Source: Alkalihalobacterium elongatum
GTDB taxonomy: Bacteria > Bacillota > Bacilli > Bacillales > Bacillaceae_F
Reading direction: 5' to 3'
DNA length: 64,000 nt
Assembly (NCBI RefSeq): GCF_019024285.1
Contig: NZ_WMKZ01000002.1
Coordinates: 248,001 to 312,000, forward strand
Positions 1-8,905 of this stretch are shown piece after piece (position 1 is the stretch's first letter; the number at the start of each line of letters is the position of its first letter). The notes below the pieces were generated by a model. The model was given only the letters and a program-made list of their open reading frames with translations. It was not told the DNA's origin and searched no databases. The position numbers and the translations under genes are program-made.

Positions 1-3000
1 GCATCCATTCTTGAATGGAAATAACCTCATCTGCATTTTCATTTATACTATCTAGCATCATCGCTAACGTTGTCGTTTCTGTTATGACAGTTACCCGATT
101 TTTCAACGCTTGCTGTCTTTGTTCTTTCCACGTTTTATACCCTTTTTTAGGTATACTGATATAAGCTACTGCATCCTCTTGTTCAACCCATTCATTAAAA
201 GGTAGCTGGATGCTATTAGGAATTTGCTGCTCTTCTTGAGCAATGGAAAATCCTAAATCTATTATTCTTTTTGCAAGTGGTTGAAATTCGGTGAGTTCTT
301 CTTCTGCAACGTTGACAAAAATAATACCTTTTTTACGGTACAATGGCGGAATATGACCTTCACTCCAAGCAAAAGCTTTCTTCATCGCCTCTTCGACTGT
401 ATTACCAATACTAATTAATTCTCCTGTAGACTTCATTTCGGCTTCTAATATCGGATCTAACCCACCGAGCTTACTATACGAGAAGATAGGTGCTTTTACT
501 GTGAAATAATTAGTTTCAGGTAGAAATCCTGTTGGTAACCCAAGACTTTTTAATGACTGACCTAATAATAGCTGTACTGTTACATCCACCATATTCAAAC
601 CTGTTACTTTACTCAAGATCGGAACGGTTCGTGATGCTCTTGGGTTAATCTCAATCACATAAAGTTGATTTTGATAAAGGACAAATTGAATATTAAAGAT
701 ACCTTTAAAGTCCATACCCTTAGCAATCTTCTTCGTATATTCATAGACTACTTGTTTTACTTGTTCAGCAAGGGAAAATGGCGGTGTCACTGCCATACTG
801 TCCCCAGAATGAACACCAGCTTTTTCAATATGTTCAAACATACCAGGAATTAATATTTCCTCACCATCCGTAAGGGCGTCAACTTCTATTTCAACTCCAG
901 GATAGTACGCATCTATTAAAATTGGAAAGACGATTGTTTGGTCTTTCATATTAATATAATTAATCATCTCATCACGGCTCGTTACGACCACCATTCCTTG
1001 ACCACCGATAACATAAGATGGTCGAAGTAATACTGGGTAGCCAAGCTTCTCTGCTTGCTCAATTAAACCTATTTCATCATATACGGTAACACCTGGGATA
1101 TGGGGAACATTTACACGTTTCATAAAGTCGTAAAACCTTCCACGATCCTCAAGCTGATCAATCGTGTCCATTGTCGTGCCATAGAGATGAACACCAGCTT
1201 GTTCTAGCCCCTGTACAAGTGAAATGGCCGTTTGCCCACCTAATTGGACGATAACTCCTTCAACCATCTCAAGGTCAATCACATTTAACACGTCTTCGAC
1301 TGTTAATGGTTCAAAATATAGACGATCCGCCATTTCATAATCGGTACTTACTGTTTCTGGATTATTATTAATAATGATTGCTTCATAGCCAAGCTTCTTT
1401 AAACTAATCGCACCATGAACTGAACAATAATCAAATTCAATACCTTGCCCTATTCGGATTGGTCCAGAGCCGACTATAAGAATTTTTTTCTTATGACTTG
1501 AAACATCTACATCATGTTCACCATGCCAGCTTGAATAATAATAAGCGGTATTTGCTGTAAACTCGGCTGCACACGTATCGACCATCTTATAAGAAGGGTT
1601 AATACCGTATGATTTTCTCTTCAATCGAACTTCTTGCAAAGTTACTTTCCATACTTGGCTCATCCATTCATCAGAAAATCCGAAGCGTTTATATTTAATA
1701 AATTCCTCTTTATTTACCTCATCAAGGGAAGTCTTTTTAATCTCATTCTCCAAATCAATTAGCTGTTTAAAGCTAGTTAAAAAGAATAAATTTATCTTCG
1801 TCTGCTCATGTAAGCTATCGATAGTAATCCCTCGACGTAATAATTCTAAGATGGCGAAAAACCGTCGATCATCTGCTTTTTCTACAACATTCCAAAGCTC
1901 TTCTTCATTCCACTTCTTAAGAGCAGGAAGTTCTAATCCTTCTGCCTTTACCTCTAACGAACGAACTGCCTTTTGAATACCACTCTCTAAGTTTCTTTCT
2001 ATTGCCATGACTTCTCCCGTTGCCTTCATTTGTGTCCCAAGGCGGCGGTCAGCATCAACAAATTTATCAAATGGCCAACGTGGAAACTTAACGACGACAT
2101 AGTCAAGTGCAGGTTCAAAACTTGCATACGTATGTCCAGTTACTGGATTAAGAAGTTCGTGGAGATGGTAACCTATACTTAACTTCGCCGCCATACGAGC
2201 AATTGGGTAACCAGTTGCTTTTGAAGCTAACGCTGACGATCTACTTACACGAGGATTAACCTCTATTAGATAGTATTGCTTACTTTCAGGATCAAGCGCG
2301 AATTGAATATTACAACCACCTACAATTCCTAATGCTCGAATGATTTTAACTGATGCCGATCTAAGCATTTGGTATTCAACATCTGTTAAAGTTTGTGATG
2401 GAGCAACAACGATTGAATCTCCCGTATGAATACCAACAGGATCAATATTTTCCATATTACAAACGGTAATGCACGTATCGTTATCATCACGCATGACTTC
2501 ATATTCAATTTCCTTAAACCCAGCAATGCTACGTTCAATTAAGCACTGTGTGATCGGACTTGCTGCAAGTCCACCCTTCACTATATATCGAAGCTCACTT
2601 TCATCAGCGGCAATCCCACCACCAGCTCCACCTAGAGTATAAGCTGGTCGTATAATAATTGGATATCCAACCGAGTTAGCAAACAATACAGCATCCTCAA
2701 TAGTTGAAACAATTTGACTTTCAGGAACAGGCTCGTTTAGCTCATTCATTAAGCTACGAAACTCTTCCCTGTCTTCTCCTTTCATAATTGAGTCAATTGG
2801 CGTCCCTAATAGTTGAACATTATATTTTTCTAAGATCGCTGCTTTATGCAATGCTAATGCTAAATTCAATCCAGTTTGACCACCTAAAGTTGCTAATAGA
2901 CCATCTGGCTGTTCTTTTTGAATAATTCTTTCAATACTTTCAATTGTAAGCGGTTCAAAATAAACTACGTCAGCACACGCTTCGTCAGTCATAACTGTAG

Positions 3001-3154
3001 CTGGATTGTTATTTACGAGAATTACTCGAATTCCTTCTTCTTTAAGTGCAAGACATGCTTGTGTTCCTGCATAATCAAATTCTGCTGCTTGCCCGATCAC
3101 AATTGGACCAGAGCCGATCACAAGCACTGACGATATCGACGTAATTTTAGGCAT
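1..3154 (-). CDS. carB: Carbamoyl-phosphate synthase large chain (partial, 3' end beyond left edge)
   Basis: This chain makes carbamoyl phosphate from bicarbonate, ammonia and two ATP in the cytoplasm, for citrulline/arginine synthesis. About 1051 codons are visible with no stop before the left edge; full-length family members have about 1030-1070 residues. The N-terminus reads MPKITSISSVLVIGSGPIVI, and the second synthetase half starts with the related ILIVGSGPIRIGQGIEFDY, the expected internal duplication of two ATP-grasp halves. ATP-grasp motifs such as RPAYTLGGAGGG and RPSYVIGGQGM are present. The ATG overlaps the last 8 bases of carA (stop at 3147-3149), so the two subunits are translationally coupled. 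Position at the end of argCJBD-carA argues for the arginine-specific isozyme rather than the pyrimidine one. argF probably follows beyond the edge, as in B. subtilis. Confidence 0.96.
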   Translation of the reverse strand, partial: MPKITSISSVLVIGSGPIVIGQAAEFDYAGTQACLALKEEGIRVILVNNNPATVMTDEACADVVYFEPLTIESIERIIQKEQPDGLLATLGGQTGLNLALALHKAAILEKYNVQLLGTPIDSIMKGEDREEFRSLMNELNEPVPESQIVSTIEDAVLFANSVGYPIIIRPAYTLGGAGGGIAADESELRYIVKGGLAASPITQCLIERSIAGFKEIEYEVMRDDNDTCITVCNMENIDPVGIHTGDSIVVAPSQTLTDVEYQMLRSASVKIIRALGIVGGCNIQFALDPESKQYYLIEVNPRVSRSSALASKATGYPIARMAAKLSIGYHLHELLNPVTGHTYASFEPALDYVVVKFPRWPFDKFVDADRRLGTQMKATGEVMAIERNLESGIQKAVRSLEVKAEGLELPALKKWNEEELWNVVEKADDRRFFAILELLRRGITIDSLHEQTKINLFFLTSFKQLIDLENEIKKTSLDEVNKEEFIKYKRFGFSDEWMSQVWKVTLQEVRLKRKSYGINPSYKMVDTCAAEFTANTAYYYSSWHGEHDVDVSSHKKKILIVGSGPIRIGQGIEFDYCSVHGAISLKKLGYEAIIINNNPETVSTDYEMADRLYFEPLTVEDVLNVIDLEMVEGVIVQLGGQTAISLVQGLEQAGVHLYGTTMDTIDQLEDRGRFYDFMKRVNVPHIPGVTVYDEIGLIEQAEKLGYPVLLRPSYVIGGQGMVVVTSRDEMINYINMKDQTIVFPILIDAYYPGVEIEVDALTDGEEILIPGMFEHIEKAGVHSGDSMAVTPPFSLAEQVKQVVYEYTKKIAKGMDFKGIFNIQFVLYQNQLYVIEINPRASRTVPILSKVTGLNMVDVTVQLLLGQSLKSLGLPTGFLPETNYFTVKAPIFSYSKLGGLDPILEAEMKSTGELISIGNTVEEAMKKAFAWSEGHIPPLYRKKGIIFVNVAEEELTEFQPLAKRIIDLGFSIAQEEQQIPNSIQLPFNEWVEQEDAVAYISIPKKGYKTWKEQRQQALKNRVTVITETTTLAMMLDSINENADEVISIQEWM

Positions 3155-4226
3155 AAGCTTTCTCTCTCCTCTTGCTGCTCATTTCTGTTATGAAAATTGA
3201 AAATATCTCTTCGCTATCGGATGGACCAGGGTGTGCCTCTGGATGAAACTGTACCGAAGCTACTGGCAAATCCGTATGAACGAGCCCTTCAACTGAGCCA
3301 TCATTGATGTTTTTATATCGAGCAACAAGGCCCGTATTTTGCAGTGAGCTGTCGTTCACTACGTAACTGTGGTTTTGTGAAGTCATGTATACTCTTTTTG
3401 AAAGTAAATCCTGGACAGGTTGATTTGCGCCACGGTGACCGAAACGCAGCTTTTCTGTATCTGCTCCAAATGCCAGTGCTAGTAACTGGTGACCTAAACA
3501 AATCCCGAAAGTAGGATAAGTTACTGCTAGTTTTTTAATGTCATTTAATTGGTTAAGCATCTGCTTAGGGTTACCAGGTCCATTTGATAAAAGAATACCA
3601 TCTGGCTGGTAAGCTTTTATTGTTTCAAACGATGAATTATACGGTACTACCGTCACTTTACAACCAAATTTTATTAAAGTGTCGACGATGGACTTTTTAT
3701 AACCGAAATCGACGAGGACAACATGTGACTCTCCTTCACCATAAGTGACCACTTCTTTAGTTGAAACTTCTTCTACAAGATTTAAGTTTTCAATTGGCTC
3801 ATATTGGTCGAAGTTTACTCGATTTAAGTCAGTCGTTAAAATCGCACCCATATCACCAAGCTCACGGATACGCTTTACAACAGCACGTGTGTCAATTCCA
3901 GTTAGCATGGGTATCCCCGCAAGTTGACAATTGTCCTTAAAAGATTGTTTTGATTCATAGTGGAAACCACTAGGTTTACATTCACTCATAATAACACCAG
4001 AAACTTGTGGTTGATGACTTTCGTTATCAATATCATTTACACCGTAGTTTCCGATCAGGGGATACGTAAATACAACAATTTGACCTTTAAACGAAGGATC
4101 TGTTATCACCTCTTGATAGCCAGTCATTCCAGTAAAAAAAACGACCTCACCGTACACGTCCGTTTCTTTCCCAGCCCATTCCCCTTCGAATGTTTCCCCT
4201 GTGGAGAGTACTAAATAGCCTTTCAT
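3147..4226 (-). CDS. carA: Carbamoyl-phosphate synthase small chain (glutaminase)
   Basis: This is the class I glutamine amidotransferase subunit that releases ammonia from glutamine and channels it to CarB. It is 359 aa, the usual length. The N-terminal CPSase small-chain domain starts MKGYLVLSTGETFEGEW, and the C-terminal GATase domain holds the nucleophile C243 in GICLGHQ plus H328 and E330 in FHPEAHPG. The ATG is preceded by AGGAGG at 7-base spacing. carB starts inside its last codons. A 118-base gap to argD contains two adjacent ARG-box-like sites and a possible promoter, so carAB may also be transcribed separately under arginine control. The context points to the arginine-repressed enzyme. 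Confidence 0.97.
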   Translation of the reverse strand: MKGYLVLSTGETFEGEWAGKETDVYGEVVFFTGMTGYQEVITDPSFKGQIVVFTYPLIGNYGVNDIDNESHQPQVSGVIMSECKPSGFHYESKQSFKDNCQLAGIPMLTGIDTRAVVKRIRELGDMGAILTTDLNRVNFDQYEPIENLNLVEEVSTKEVVTYGEGESHVVLVDFGYKKSIVDTLIKFGCKVTVVPYNSSFETIKAYQPDGILLSNGPGNPKQMLNQLNDIKKLAVTYPTFGICLGHQLLALAFGADTEKLRFGHRGANQPVQDLLSKRVYMTSQNHSYVVNDSSLQNTGLVARYKNINDGSVEGLVHTDLPVASVQFHPEAHPGPSDSEEIFSIFITEMSSKRREKAYA

Positions 4227-4255
4227 CCCTTTTCCTCCTCAGCACACTCAATGTC

Positions 4256-4273
4256 CGTATATTTATTTTCATT
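4256..4273 (-). promoter_or_regulatory. Second, weaker ARG-box-like site before carA
   Basis: The minus strand reads AATGAAAATAAATATACG, about 12 of 18 matches to the remembered ARG-box consensus. It directly abuts the stronger box at 4274-4291. Paired 18-mers are the typical ArgR/AhrC hexamer target. Confidence 0.35.
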
Positions 4274-4291
4274 AAAGTATTTTTATTCAAT
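4274..4291 (-). promoter_or_regulatory. ARG box (AhrC/ArgR operator-like), proximal to argD
   Basis: The minus strand carries a GAATAAAAAT core, identical to the core of the box in front of argC. It matches about 13 of 18 positions of the B. subtilis ARG box as I recall it (CATGAATAAAAATKCAAK). It sits inside the spacer of the putative carA promoter. Confidence 0.5.
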
Positions 4292-4344
4292 AAGCAGCAA
4301 AAAAAAATTCTATCCTAAGTTCTTACTTTAGCAAATTCCATTCT

Positions 4345-5475
4345 CTATAAAACTTCAGCTAATACCGATACTGCTGATTTTAATTGTTCTTTAGTGACTG
4401 TTAATGGTGGCAATAATCGGATAACGTTAGGTCCTGCACTTAGCGCTAAAAATCCTTTTTCTCGCATCTCTGTTAATAAAGATCCAACCTCACCATTGCA
4501 TTCAATGCCAACCATTAACCCTTTACCCTTTATTTCATTAACAAAAGTTGAAGTTAACTTTTCATTTAATAATTCCATAAAGTAGTTTCCTTTAACTTCT
4601 ACTTCCTTCAGAAATTCGGGTTGAAAGACTTGTGACATAACAGCACATGCTGCTGTTGTTGCTAACGGATTTCCTCCGTAGGTAGAGCCATGACTTCCTG
4701 GGCCAAAAGCTTCCTTTAATTTTTCTTTTCCGATAACAGCACCGATTGGAAAGCCGTTACCTAATCCTTTAGCCGAAACGATAATATCTGGTGAGAGGTC
4801 GTAATGCTCATAAGCGAATGCCTTGCCCGTTCTTCCTATACCTGTTTGTACTTCATCGACAATCAATAAAATTTTATTATCAATGCACAATTGTTGAAGC
4901 TCTTCCATAAATCTTGGGTCTGCAGGATGAACCCCGCCTTCTCCTTGGATTACTTCAATCATAACCGCAGCGACTTGATTATCTACTAAACTTTTTACGG
5001 AATTAATATCATTGAATACAGCATATTCAAACTGTTCAAGTAATGGTCCGTAGCCTTCATGTATTTTTTCTTGGCCAGTTGCAGACATTGAACCAAATGT
5101 ACGTCCATGAAATGATTGCTTAAAAGAAATGATTTTAGACTTTCCTGTATATTTTCTGGCAAGTTTTATTGCTGCTTCATTTCCTTCTGCACCGCTGTTA
5201 CAGAAAAAAACATAATCGCCACACGTATTTTCAGTTAATATCGTTGCTGCTTGTTCTTGTGTAGGTATATGAAACAAATTAGAAACATGCCAAACTTGAT
5301 CCAATTGCTCTTTAATTTTCTTATTAACAATCGGATGGTTGTGTCCTAAGTTACAAACACCTATTCCCGATGTAAAATCTAAATATTCTTTACCGTCCGT
5401 ATCTATTAATGTTGCTCCTTCTGCTCTTTGGACTGTTACATCCCATCTAGCATACGTTGGAAAAATAGAACTCAT
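4345..5475 (-). CDS. argD: Acetylornithine aminotransferase
   Basis: This PLP enzyme converts N-acetylglutamate semialdehyde to N-acetylornithine using glutamate, the fourth step of arginine synthesis. It is 376 aa, typical of ArgD. Class III aminotransferase motifs are visible: FCNSGAEGNEAA for phosphate binding, D207 in VDEVQTGIGRTG contacting the PLP nitrogen, and the Schiff-base lysine K236 in SAKGLGNGFPIG. The ATG overlaps the stop of argB (ATGA-type overlap, 4 bases), so the two are translationally coupled. It lies fourth in argC-argJ-argB-argD-carA-carB. Ornithine aminotransferase is a close relative, but the operon decides for ArgD. Confidence 0.96.
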   Translation of the reverse strand: MSSIFPTYARWDVTVQRAEGATLIDTDGKEYLDFTSGIGVCNLGHNHPIVNKKIKEQLDQVWHVSNLFHIPTQEQAATILTENTCGDYVFFCNSGAEGNEAAIKLARKYTGKSKIISFKQSFHGRTFGSMSATGQEKIHEGYGPLLEQFEYAVFNDINSVKSLVDNQVAAVMIEVIQGEGGVHPADPRFMEELQQLCIDNKILLIVDEVQTGIGRTGKAFAYEHYDLSPDIIVSAKGLGNGFPIGAVIGKEKLKEAFGPGSHGSTYGGNPLATTAACAVMSQVFQPEFLKEVEVKGNYFMELLNEKLTSTFVNEIKGKGLMVGIECNGEVGSLLTEMREKGFLALSAGPNVIRLLPPLTVTKEQLKSAVSVLAEVL

Positions 5476-6251
5476 GTTAAAGCCACCTTTTCTTTAATAA
5501 CTTTTGTCCCAACGATTGAACCGTGTTTCGTTAATGAAGTTCCTTTTCCATTGACAATCATTACCGCTTCAATCTTACCTTGAAGACTTTTAATAGCCGC
5601 TTTCACTTTGGGGATCATTCCACCGTAAATTGTTCCACTTTCGATAAGTTGTTCTACTTCTTCTGTCGTTACTTGCTCAAGTAATGATCCATTCTTTAGA
5701 ATACCAGGTACATCTGTTACAAATAATAGCTGTTTTGCACCTAATGCATCAGCAATGACGCCAGCTGCTGTGTCAGCATTAATATTGTAACGTTCGCCAT
5801 CTTCTCCAATACCAATTGGAGCTATAACAGGAACTAAATCGCTATCAATCAACTGTTGCAGCATGTCTTTATTAATCGATACAGGCTCCCCAACATACCC
5901 AAGCTTCTCTTTATCAATCGGTGTAGCTGTCATCAGCTTTCCGTCACAACCTGATAAACCAATGCTATTTAATCCAGCAACCTGTAATTTAATAACTAAA
6001 TTCTTGTTTACTTTTCCGCAAAGAACCATCTCTGCAGTATCTAAAACATCTTTTGTAGTTTTTCTTAGGCCATTGATAAATTCACTCTCTATTTTCATCA
6101 TCGTTAAAAGTTTATTTATTTCTGGTCCCCCACCATGGACAATAACAGGAGATTTCCCTGCGTCTTTTAAAGATTTAATACTTAGAAAAAACTCATCTGA
6201 AAGTTCCCCGATTGTACTACCACCACATTTAACAACGACAATCTCTTTCAT
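5472..6251 (-). CDS. argB: Acetylglutamate kinase
   Basis: ArgB phosphorylates N-acetylglutamate with ATP, the second step of the pathway. The protein is 259 aa from the ATG at 6251. The longer frame begins at a GTG at 6266 that is itself part of the ribosome binding site GAAGGGGAG, which lies 5-6 bases before the ATG, so the shorter form is right. The amino-acid-kinase N-terminus MKEIVVVKCGGSTIGEL has the lysine and glycines that bind ATP phosphates; VIVHGGGPEIN binds the substrate; NADTAAG and GGMIPKV are typical of the family. It lies 24 bases downstream of argJ and overlaps argD. I see no N-terminal helix of the arginine-sensitive hexameric type, which fits a cyclic ArgJ pathway only loosely. 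Confidence 0.95.
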   Translation of the reverse strand: MKEIVVVKCGGSTIGELSDEFFLSIKSLKDAGKSPVIVHGGGPEINKLLTMMKIESEFINGLRKTTKDVLDTAEMVLCGKVNKNLVIKLQVAGLNSIGLSGCDGKLMTATPIDKEKLGYVGEPVSINKDMLQQLIDSDLVPVIAPIGIGEDGERYNINADTAAGVIADALGAKQLLFVTDVPGILKNGSLLEQVTTEEVEQLIESGTIYGGMIPKVKAAIKSLQGKIEAVMIVNGKGTSLTKHGSIVGTKVIKEKVALT

Positions 6252-6275
6252 AGTTCTCCCCTTCACCGTTATCGC

Positions 6276-7511
6276 TTACGTACGATAACCTGCATTTATT
6301 CTGACGTAATCATACGTTAAATCACAGCCCCACGCTTTACCAACACCATCGCCAACGTGTAAATCTACTTTTATCGTAATATTTTCATTGTTTAAATACG
6401 CTGTTGCCTCTGCTTCTGAAAAAGGAACTGGTTGACTCATTTTTAATGTTTCAATTGGTCCTAATGCTATATCTATTGTTTCTGGATCAATATCAGCACC
6501 ACTATAGCCTATCGCACAAATAATACGTCCCCAGTTTGCATCTGTACCATATATCGCTGATTTAACAAGGTCAGAACCTACGATTTGTTTAGCAACTTTC
6601 CCTGCTTCTTCATCACTTTTAGCGCCCTTTACTTGAACTTCAATCAGTTTTGTTGCGCCTTCACCATCTCTAGCAATTTTTTTGGATAACCCTTCACATG
6701 TTTTTTCAAGAGCTGTAAGAAAATCTGACCAATTTGGGTGCTCTTCATTTAATGGGTTATTATTTGCTAAGCCACTAGCCATGACTACAACCATATCATT
6801 TGTTGACGTATCTCCATCAACAGTAATACGATTAAACGTTTTATCAGTCACATATGATAAGGCTTTTTGTAAGTCTTCAGGTTGGATGTTTGCATCCGTT
6901 GTTACAAAGCCAAGCATGGTCGCCATATTTGGGTGGATCATTCCTGAACCTTTGGCAACTCCGCCAACTGTAATCTCTTTCCCATCAATTTTCGTCTTAT
7001 AACAAGCATGTTTTTTTACTGTATCTGTTGTTAAAATCGCTTCATTAAAGCGATTAGCACCTTCAAACGAAGCTTCTGGCTCTAATTCTGATATACCTTT
7101 TTTAATCTTATCCATCTGTAAAAATTCTCCGATTACTCCAGTTGAAGTAACCGCCACTTGGTGAACAGGTAATGAAAACTTTTCTGCCCCAAGCTTACGC
7201 ATTTCGTATGCGTCTTCTAATCCTCTTTTTCCTGTACAAGCATTAGCATTTCCACTATTTACGATGATAGCTCTTAACTTTCCTTCAGTTGCAATGCTTT
7301 CTTTCGTTACTTTTAATGGTGCGGCCTGAACTTTATTTAATGTATAGACACCTGCACTGCTTGCAGGTACTTCACAAATGATTGCACCTAAATCAAGGCG
7401 CTTCTTTTTAACTGCTGTGTATACTCCTGCAGCGGAAAATCCTTTTGGTGTAATAATCGTTCCACCTTCAACTGGACTAACTGTATCCGCTTTTTTACTT
7501 AATGTATTCAT
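6276..7511 (-). CDS. argJ: Bifunctional glutamate N-acetyltransferase / amino-acid acetyltransferase
   Basis: ArgJ moves the acetyl group from N-acetylornithine to glutamate (cyclic pathway) and, in bifunctional forms, also acetylates glutamate from acetyl-CoA. From the ATG at 7511 it is 411 aa. That ATG has GAGAGGTGG at 7-base spacing, while the longer frame would start at a TTG upstream of this site. The self-cleavage site is visible in HPNMATMLGF: the chain is cut between A197 and T198 and T198 becomes the nucleophile. The substrate-binding KGSGM motif directly precedes it. It is second in the operon, 31 bases after argC. No separate argA or argE is visible here, which fits the ArgJ route. 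Confidence 0.96.
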   Translation of the reverse strand: MNTLSKKADTVSPVEGGTIITPKGFSAAGVYTAVKKKRLDLGAIICEVPASSAGVYTLNKVQAAPLKVTKESIATEGKLRAIIVNSGNANACTGKRGLEDAYEMRKLGAEKFSLPVHQVAVTSTGVIGEFLQMDKIKKGISELEPEASFEGANRFNEAILTTDTVKKHACYKTKIDGKEITVGGVAKGSGMIHPNMATMLGFVTTDANIQPEDLQKALSYVTDKTFNRITVDGDTSTNDMVVVMASGLANNNPLNEEHPNWSDFLTALEKTCEGLSKKIARDGEGATKLIEVQVKGAKSDEEAGKVAKQIVGSDLVKSAIYGTDANWGRIICAIGYSGADIDPETIDIALGPIETLKMSQPVPFSEAEATAYLNNENITIKVDLHVGDGVGKAWGCDLTYDYVRINAGYRT

Positions 7512-7542
7512 CCTGTATTCCACCTCTCGTAATCCCAATTGC

Positions 7543-8595
7543 TTAAGGGTAAGTCGGGATATAGTTTAATCCTGAAGTCTCCTCATAACCGTTCATGATA
7601 TTTAAATTTTGAATCGCCTGACCTGCTGCACCTTTCATTAAATTATCAATAACTGACACAACGGTTATTCTGCCAGTACGGTCATCATAAGTGATTCCGA
7701 TATCACAGTAATTTGTACCGTATACTTCCTTTGTTGAAGGGTAATGACCTGTTTTTCTAATTCGAACAAATGGTGCGTTCTTATATGTTTCTTCAAAAAG
7801 TTCTCGTAACTCTTTTTCAGTTAACTGATTACTATTACTATTACTATTACTATTTATATAGATTGTGGACATAATTCCTCTTGTCATTGGAACAAGATGT
7901 GTACTAAAAGTTACAAAAGGAACATCTCCTCCATATACATTTAAGCCTTGTTCAATTTCAGGAATATGTTTATGTTGATTTACTTTATATATTTTAAAAT
8001 TATCGTTCATTTCACTAAAATGAGTGACAGCCGAAGGCGACCTTCCTGCACCTGAAACTGCTGACTTAGCATCAATGATTATGCTTCGATTATCCACTAA
8101 TTCATTTTTCACAAGTGGTAAAAGCCCAAGTAATGTAGCAGTTGGATAACACCCTGGGTTGGATATTAATTCAGCTTGTTGTATTTTTTCTTTTTCCCAT
8201 TCAGGTAAGCCATATACTGCTTTTTCTAGTAAACTAGCTTTTGCAGCATCGATTCCATACCATTTTTCATAGACTTTCCCATCGACTAAACGAAGGTCAC
8301 CTGATAAGTCTATAACCTTAAGTCCTACTTCTAATAGCTGACTCGAAATGTCTCTCGATACTCCTGGTGGTGTTGATAAAAATACAACGTCGGCTTGCTC
8401 TTTTATAAGTAAAGGATCAATATCTTTAAGCTCTAAATCAGTAATTCCTTGTAAATGCGGATAACTATCACTTATCTTAATTCCCTGTTGTGAGGAAGAG
8501 TGAACAGAACGTAACTCAACCTCTGGATGATTATGTAGTAGCCGGATTAGGTCTGCTCCACCGTACCCTGTTGCCCCAATAATTGCTGCTTTCAT
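7543..8595 (-). CDS. argC: N-acetyl-gamma-glutamyl-phosphate reductase
   Basis: ArgC reduces N-acetylglutamyl phosphate to the semialdehyde with NADPH. It is 350 aa and is the first gene of the operon. The N-terminal Rossmann loop is GATGYGGADLIRLL; the catalytic cysteine C149 is in SNPGCYPTATLLG; KSAVSGAGRSPS and a histidine-rich HKHIPE follow. The ATG has a GGAGGAGG site. An oddity is a low-complexity run of alternating Asn-Ser at residues 248-256, encoded by a 6-base tandem repeat, in a loop between the strands MSTIYI and the following LTEKEL helix. Promoter and ARG boxes lie about 65-115 bases upstream. Confidence 0.96.
   Translation of the reverse strand: MKAAIIGATGYGGADLIRLLHNHPEVELRSVHSSSQQGIKISDSYPHLQGITDLELKDIDPLLIKEQADVVFLSTPPGVSRDISSQLLEVGLKVIDLSGDLRLVDGKVYEKWYGIDAAKASLLEKAVYGLPEWEKEKIQQAELISNPGCYPTATLLGLLPLVKNELVDNRSIIIDAKSAVSGAGRSPSAVTHFSEMNDNFKIYKVNQHKHIPEIEQGLNVYGGDVPFVTFSTHLVPMTRGIMSTIYINSNSNSNSNQLTEKELRELFEETYKNAPFVRIRKTGHYPSTKEVYGTNYCDIGITYDDRTGRITVVSVIDNLMKGAAGQAIQNLNIMNGYEETSGLNYIPTYP
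7828..7854 (-). repeat. 6-bp tandem repeat inside argC (AATAGT, 4.5 copies)
   Basis: On the coding strand the hexamer AATAGT repeats four and a half times without error and encodes alternating Asn and Ser. Gain or loss of units would keep the reading frame, so it could change length without destroying ArgC. Confidence 0.85.
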
Positions 8596-8664
8596 ATGTT
8601 CTCCTCCTCCAAATAGTAGTTGTTAAAATTCTTAACCAATTCCATATTCTTCACGTTGTGTATA

Positions 8665-8693
8665 ATTATAATTATGAATAAAAATAAATGCAA
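8665..8693 (-). promoter_or_regulatory. argC operon promoter
   Basis: On the minus strand the -35 box TTGCAT (8688-8693) and a perfect -10 box TATAAT (8665-8670) are separated by exactly 17 bases, a good sigma-A promoter. Transcription should start near 8658, giving a leader of about 60 bases. The spacer is occupied by an ARG box, so a bound repressor would exclude RNA polymerase. Confidence 0.75.
8673..8690 (-). promoter_or_regulatory. ARG box 1 before argC
   Basis: Read on the plus strand this is TATGAATAAAAATAAATG, which matches about 13-14 of 18 positions of the AhrC operator consensus as recalled from B. subtilis argC. It overlaps the -35 to -10 spacer of the argC promoter. Confidence 0.6.
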
Positions 8694-8710
8694 CTGTATT
8701 TTTATTTTTT
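8693..8710 (-). promoter_or_regulatory. ARG box 2 before argC
   Basis: The minus strand reads AAAAAATAAAAATACAGT, about 13 of 18 matches to the ARG box, two bases from box 1. A tandem pair is the expected arrangement for cooperative binding of the hexameric arginine repressor. Confidence 0.5.
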
Positions 8711-8840
8711 GTTGAATTTTCTTACACTTAGTTCATTTACCATTTACTTATACTATAATGCTAGAAAATTTTTAGTCATAGCTTGCCGCCTTGGCATTAC
8801 TTTTATTAAAAACTCTTTAAAGAATTATACATCTATATAA

Positions 8841-8873
8841 AAAAGAGGCGCTCATCTAGAAGAAATGAGTGCC
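8841..8873 (-). terminator. Terminator of the kinase-like gene
   Basis: A 9-bp stem (8847-8855 with 8865-8873, one G-U pair) and a 9-base loop are followed on the minus strand by TCTTTTT. It lies 33 bases downstream of the gene ending at 8906. The stretch 8596-8905 otherwise holds only the argC promoter and ARG boxes. Confidence 0.75.
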
Positions 8874-8905
8874 TTGTTCTTTTCGTAATACTGTTATAGT
8901 TCAGA

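Larger units (their letters stand above)
4227..4344 (-). promoter_or_regulatory. argD-carA intergenic region with possible arginine-regulated promoter
   Basis: On the minus strand a TTGCTG (4295-4300) and a TTTAAT (4271-4276) are separated by 18 bases and could form a sigma-A promoter for carAB. A second option is TTGCTA/TAGAAT about 30 bases further upstream. Two ARG-box-like 18-mers lie back to back at 4256-4273 and 4274-4291, over the -10/spacer region. No clear terminator separates argD from carA, so read-through is also expected. Confidence 0.45.

Noticed and set aside
665-853. Plus-strand open frames inside carB (also 2918-3130)
   Set aside because: They lie antisense to the well-conserved carB coding sequence and have no supported start.
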